A stretch of 64,000 nucleotides of DNA from Stenotrophomonas maltophilia (GTDB taxonomy: Bacteria > Pseudomonadota > Gammaproteobacteria > Xanthomonadales > Xanthomonadaceae). Position numbers and translations under genes: made by a program. Under the pieces are notes generated by a model that saw only the letters and a list, made by a program, of their open reading frames with translations, was not told the origin of the DNA and made no database searches. The DNA lies in assembly GCF_006970445.1 (NCBI RefSeq), contig NZ_CP033877.1, positions 1,682,750-1,746,749 on the forward strand, given 5' to 3'. Positions 61,538 to 64,000 of the stretch are shown piece after piece. Numbering within the stretch: the stretch's first letter is position 1; the number at the start of each line of letters is the position of its first letter.

Positions 61538-63264
61538 AGACGCTGATCGTCCGCCCCCTGTTGCTGCTCGGCCTGCTGCTGAGCCCGATCGCCTGGGCCG
61601 ACAACCCGGCCCGTGCCGATCGCCCTGATGGCGCGGCCATTGCCAGCGGCCACGCACTGGCCACCCAGGCCGGCATCGACATCCTTGCGCAGGGCGGCAA
61701 CGCCTTCGACGCTGCGGTGGCGGTGTCGTCCACGCTGGCGGTGGTCGAGCCGATCAGTTCCGGGCTGGGCGGCGGCGGCTTCTTCCTGCTGCACGACGCG
61801 GCTACCGGCAAGGATGTGATGCTGGATGCACGCGAGACCGCACCGGCCGCTGCGACCCCGCAGGCTTTCCTGGACAAGCAGGGCAACCTGGACCGTGATC
61901 GTTCGGTCAACGGTGCCTGGTCGGCGGGTATTCCTGGCCTGCCCGCGGCGCTGGTCGAGCTGTCGGCCAAGCACGGGAAGCTGCCCCTGTCAGCGTCGCT
62001 GCAGCCGGCGATCCGCATTGCGCGCGAAGGCTTCCCGGTGTACGACCGCATGGCCAAGGGCTATGCGTCACGGCGTGAAGTGATGGAACGCTATCCCGGC
62101 ACGCGTGAGGTCTACCTGCGCAACGGCAAGCCAATCGCCACCGGTGACCTGTTCAAGCAGCCGGAACTGGCGCAGACGCTGGAGCGCCTGGCCGCGGATG
62201 GCTTCGATGGCTTCTACAAGGGCCAGACCGGAAAGCTGTTGCTGGCAGGCGTGAAGCAGGCCGGAGGCAAGTGGACCGCTGAAGAGCTGGCCGGCTACCG
62301 CGTGAAGCAGCGCGAGCCGATCGTGTTCAACTACAACGGCTGGAAGATCACCACCGCACCGCCGCCGTCGTCCGGTGGCATCGCGCTGGCAAGCATGCTG
62401 CAGATCCTGGAAGGCTGGGACATCAAGAAGATGGACCCGGCACATCGCACCCACCTGGTGGTGGAGTCGATGCGCCGCGCCTACCGCGACCGCACCTTCT
62501 TCCTCGGCGATCCGGACTTCGTGCAGATCCCGCAGAAGGTGCTGACCAGCAAGGACTACGCACAGGGCCTGCGGGCGACCATCCATCCGGAGAAGGCTAC
62601 GCCCAGCGACCTGCTGTCGGGCAACCCGACACCGCTGGAAGACGACGAGACCACGCACTTCTCGATCATCGACCGCGATGGCAACCGCGTCGGCGCCACC
62701 CAGACCGTCAACCTGCTGTATGGCTCGGGGCTGATTCCCAAGGGCACCGGCGTGCTGCTCAACAACGAGATGGACGACTTCGCGCTGAAGCCGGGCACAC
62801 CCAACGCGTTCGGCGTGATGGGCTACGAGGCCAATGCGCCGAAGGCGGGCAAGCGCATGCTCAGCTCGATGACCCCGACCTTCATGGAGAACGCCGACAA
62901 GGTGGTGGTGCTGGGTACCCCGGGCGGCAGCCGCATCATCACCATGGTGCTGCTGGGTATCCTGGGCTACGACGCCGGCCTGGATGCGCAGCAGGTTGCC
63001 GCGCTGCCGCGCTACCACCACCAGTGGCTGCCGGACCTGATCGAAGCCGAGGACGATGCGTTCGACGCGGCGACGGTGAAGCAGCTGCAGGCAATGGGTC
63101 ACAAGATCGACCTGCCGGGCAATGTCGCCGCCGGTGGCCGCGGCTCCAGCCATGTGTGGGGCAACCTGCAGACCGTGGAATGGGACCGCAAGGCGAACAG
63201 ACTGTTCGGCGGCAGCGACCCGCGCAATCCGGTGGGCAGCGCCCAGGTCGTACCGGCGCGCTGA
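61534..63264 (+). CDS. ggt: Gamma-glutamyltranspeptidase
   Basis: 576 residues. Signal peptide cleaved about AWA-DNP (residue 22). The propeptide is processed at Thr in LEDDETTHFSIIDRDGN, where the second Thr becomes the N-terminal nucleophile of the small subunit. Substrate-binding GLGGGGFFLL, NNEMDDFALKPG, SSMTPTFM and GTPGGSRIITMV are conserved. Periplasmic hydrolysis or transfer of glutathione gamma-glutamyl groups. It is coupled to yfhL by a 4 bp overlap. Confidence 0.96.
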   Translation: MKTLIVRPLLLLGLLLSPIAWADNPARADRPDGAAIASGHALATQAGIDILAQGGNAFDAAVAVSSTLAVVEPISSGLGGGGFFLLHDAATGKDVMLDARETAPAAATPQAFLDKQGNLDRDRSVNGAWSAGIPGLPAALVELSAKHGKLPLSASLQPAIRIAREGFPVYDRMAKGYASRREVMERYPGTREVYLRNGKPIATGDLFKQPELAQTLERLAADGFDGFYKGQTGKLLLAGVKQAGGKWTAEELAGYRVKQREPIVFNYNGWKITTAPPPSSGGIALASMLQILEGWDIKKMDPAHRTHLVVESMRRAYRDRTFFLGDPDFVQIPQKVLTSKDYAQGLRATIHPEKATPSDLLSGNPTPLEDDETTHFSIIDRDGNRVGATQTVNLLYGSGLIPKGTGVLLNNEMDDFALKPGTPNAFGVMGYEANAPKAGKRMLSSMTPTFMENADKVVVLGTPGGSRIITMVLLGILGYDAGLDAQQVAALPRYHHQWLPDLIEAEDDAFDAATVKQLQAMGHKIDLPGNVAAGGRGSSHVWGNLQTVEWDRKANRLFGGSDPRNPVGSAQVVPAR

Positions 63265-63268
63265 TCCG

Positions 63269-63291
63269 GTAGCGCCGGCTGCTGGCCGGCA
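63269..63291. repeat. SMAG/REP palindrome after ggt
   Basis: GTAGCGCCGGCTGCTGGCCG then GCA, five bases after the ggt stop. Confidence 0.75.
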
Positions 63292-63307
63292 ATCTGGCTG
63301 ATTACCG

Positions 63308-63334
63308 AAACCCCGCCTTTGCCGGCGGGGTTTT
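63308..63334. terminator. Rho-independent terminator downstream of ggt
   Basis: AAACCCCGCC-TTTGCC-GGCGGGGTTTT: a 10 bp stem followed by TTTT, placed 44 bp after the ggt stop. Confidence 0.9.
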
Positions 63335-63384
63335 CTGTTTCCTTTCTAGCGATTATTTAACGAGCCGGCGCCGATAATCGACGC

Positions 63385-64000
63385 ATGAAACTCTGGTCTA
63401 TTCGTGGAAACTCGCAGCGCCTCGATGGCGGCGCGATGTTTGGCAACGCGCCGCGTGCGTTGTGGGAAAAATGGGCGGCACCGGACGAGCTCAATCGCAT
63501 CGAGCTGGCCTGCCGTGCGCTGCTTGCCAGCCCGCTGGAAGGCAAGACGGTGCTGTTTGAAACCGGTATCGGGGCGTTCTTCGATCCGCGCATGCGTGAG
63601 CGCTATGGCGTGCAGGAAAGCCAGCACGTACTGATCGATTCGTTGCGCGAAGCAGGTTTCGAGCACGAGGACATTGATGTCGTCGTGCTCAGCCACCTGC
63701 ATTTCGATCATGCCGGCGGCCTGCTGGCGGCATGGAGCGAAGGTCGCGAGCCCGAGTTGCTGTTCCCCAACGCGACCTACGTGGTCGGCGCGCAGCATTG
63801 GCAGCGCGCCGTGCAACCGCACCCGCGTGATCGCGCCAGCTTCATTCCGGAACTGCCGGGCCTGCTGCAGGCCAGTGGCCGGCTGGAAGTGGTGGACGGG
63901 GAGTACTCGAAGGCGCTCGGCCGCAGCGTACGCTTCAGCTATAGCGACGGGCATACGCCGGGGCTGATGCTGGCCGAGATCGTCGGTCACGCGCATGCAG
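63385..64000 (+). CDS. Metallo-beta-lactamase-fold hydrolase (3' end cut by window)
   Basis: 205 residues visible. Starts [20 protein letters not shown]. The MBL motif [13 protein letters not shown] near 107-119 supplies the first zinc ligands, and later SDGHTPGLM near 193-201 another His. It resembles the quinolinase/AHL-lactonase or YtnP-like branch, but substrate and completeness cannot be judged. The frame is open to the window edge. Upstream is the ggt terminator and an A/T-rich stretch (63335-63384) that probably holds its promoter. Confidence 0.9.
   Translation, partial: MKLWSIRGNSQRLDGGAMFGNAPRALWEKWAAPDELNRIELACRALLASPLEGKTVLFETGIGAFFDPRMRERYGVQESQHVLIDSLREAGFEHEDIDVVVLSHLHFDHAGGLLAAWSEGREPELLFPNATYVVGAQHWQRAVQPHPRDRASFIPELPGLLQASGRLEVVDGEYSKALGRSVRFSYSDGHTPGLMLAEIVGHAHA

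Overview
This 64 kb window is chromosomal DNA of a Stenotrophomonas, most likely of the S. maltophilia complex. The evidence is the high GC content, xanthomonad-like gene order and protein sequences, and many short GTAG-headed palindromes of the SMAG/REP type known from that species. The gene order is mostly conserved housekeeping. I see no prophage, complete insertion sequence, CRISPR array or rRNA operon. The window opens inside aceE (minus strand) and closes inside a metallo-hydrolase gene (plus strand).

Region by region. (1) 1-9455: aceE, then a cell-surface module made of a Tat-exported phospholipase C translationally coupled to a TonB-dependent receptor, a coupled pair of c-type cytochromes (one TsdA-like) and a lipoprotein alpha/beta hydrolase. 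Two good Pho-box-like direct repeats lie in front of the receptor-phospholipase pair and in front of the hydrolase, so part of this block is probably phosphate-regulated. (2) 9459-19590: an MFS exporter, a hydrolase, a siderophore receptor, a divergent pirin/LysR pair, three tandem tRNA-Arg(ACG) genes, thiD and a YoaK-type membrane protein. (3) 19587-26433: a PIN-PhoH ATPase, a PrxQ/Bcp peroxiredoxin, the gcvR-dapA-bamC block, fdxA, a sugar:H+ symporter and tRNA-Glu(CTC). (4) 26480-36615: pcnB-folK-panB-panC-(membrane protein)-panD-pgi, a RegB/RegA-type redox two-component system, ispG and a PAP2 phosphatase. (5) 36817-45218: a GacA-type regulator, the Entner-Doudoroff genes (zwf-glk-pgl-edd, then eda) and a divergent sugar-ABC ATPase with a LacI-type operator in the shared promoter region. 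(6) 45424-50762: ygfZ, then sdhCDAB bracketed by two different assembly factors (an SDHAF4/DUF1674 protein in front, SdhE behind), followed by the SdhE partner YgfX. (7) 50786-64000: one LolC/E permease with LolD, yggX, mutY, ftsY, a tiny flagellar-rod-like protein, htpG, rsmD-coaD, a YfhL ferredoxin coupled to ggt, and the truncated metallo-hydrolase.

The most unusual feature is a family of eight long palindromes of about 100 bp (15727, 16012, 25964, 26144, 37522, 38494, 58974 and 59225). Each has 22-27 bp complementary arms whose sequence differs from copy to copy. The arms enclose a conserved core of 52-54 nt that itself contains two small palindromes, so each copy can fold into a T shape (three-way junction). 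Stems covary between copies. The copies occur as four inverted pairs, always forward then reverse. Three pairs enclose only short spacers; the fourth encloses the whole eda gene. Besides these there are SMAG/REP palindromes, two copies of a 30 bp hairpin at gene ends, and three copies of a 19 bp GGGGTCAGATCC hairpin, again with a compensatory change.
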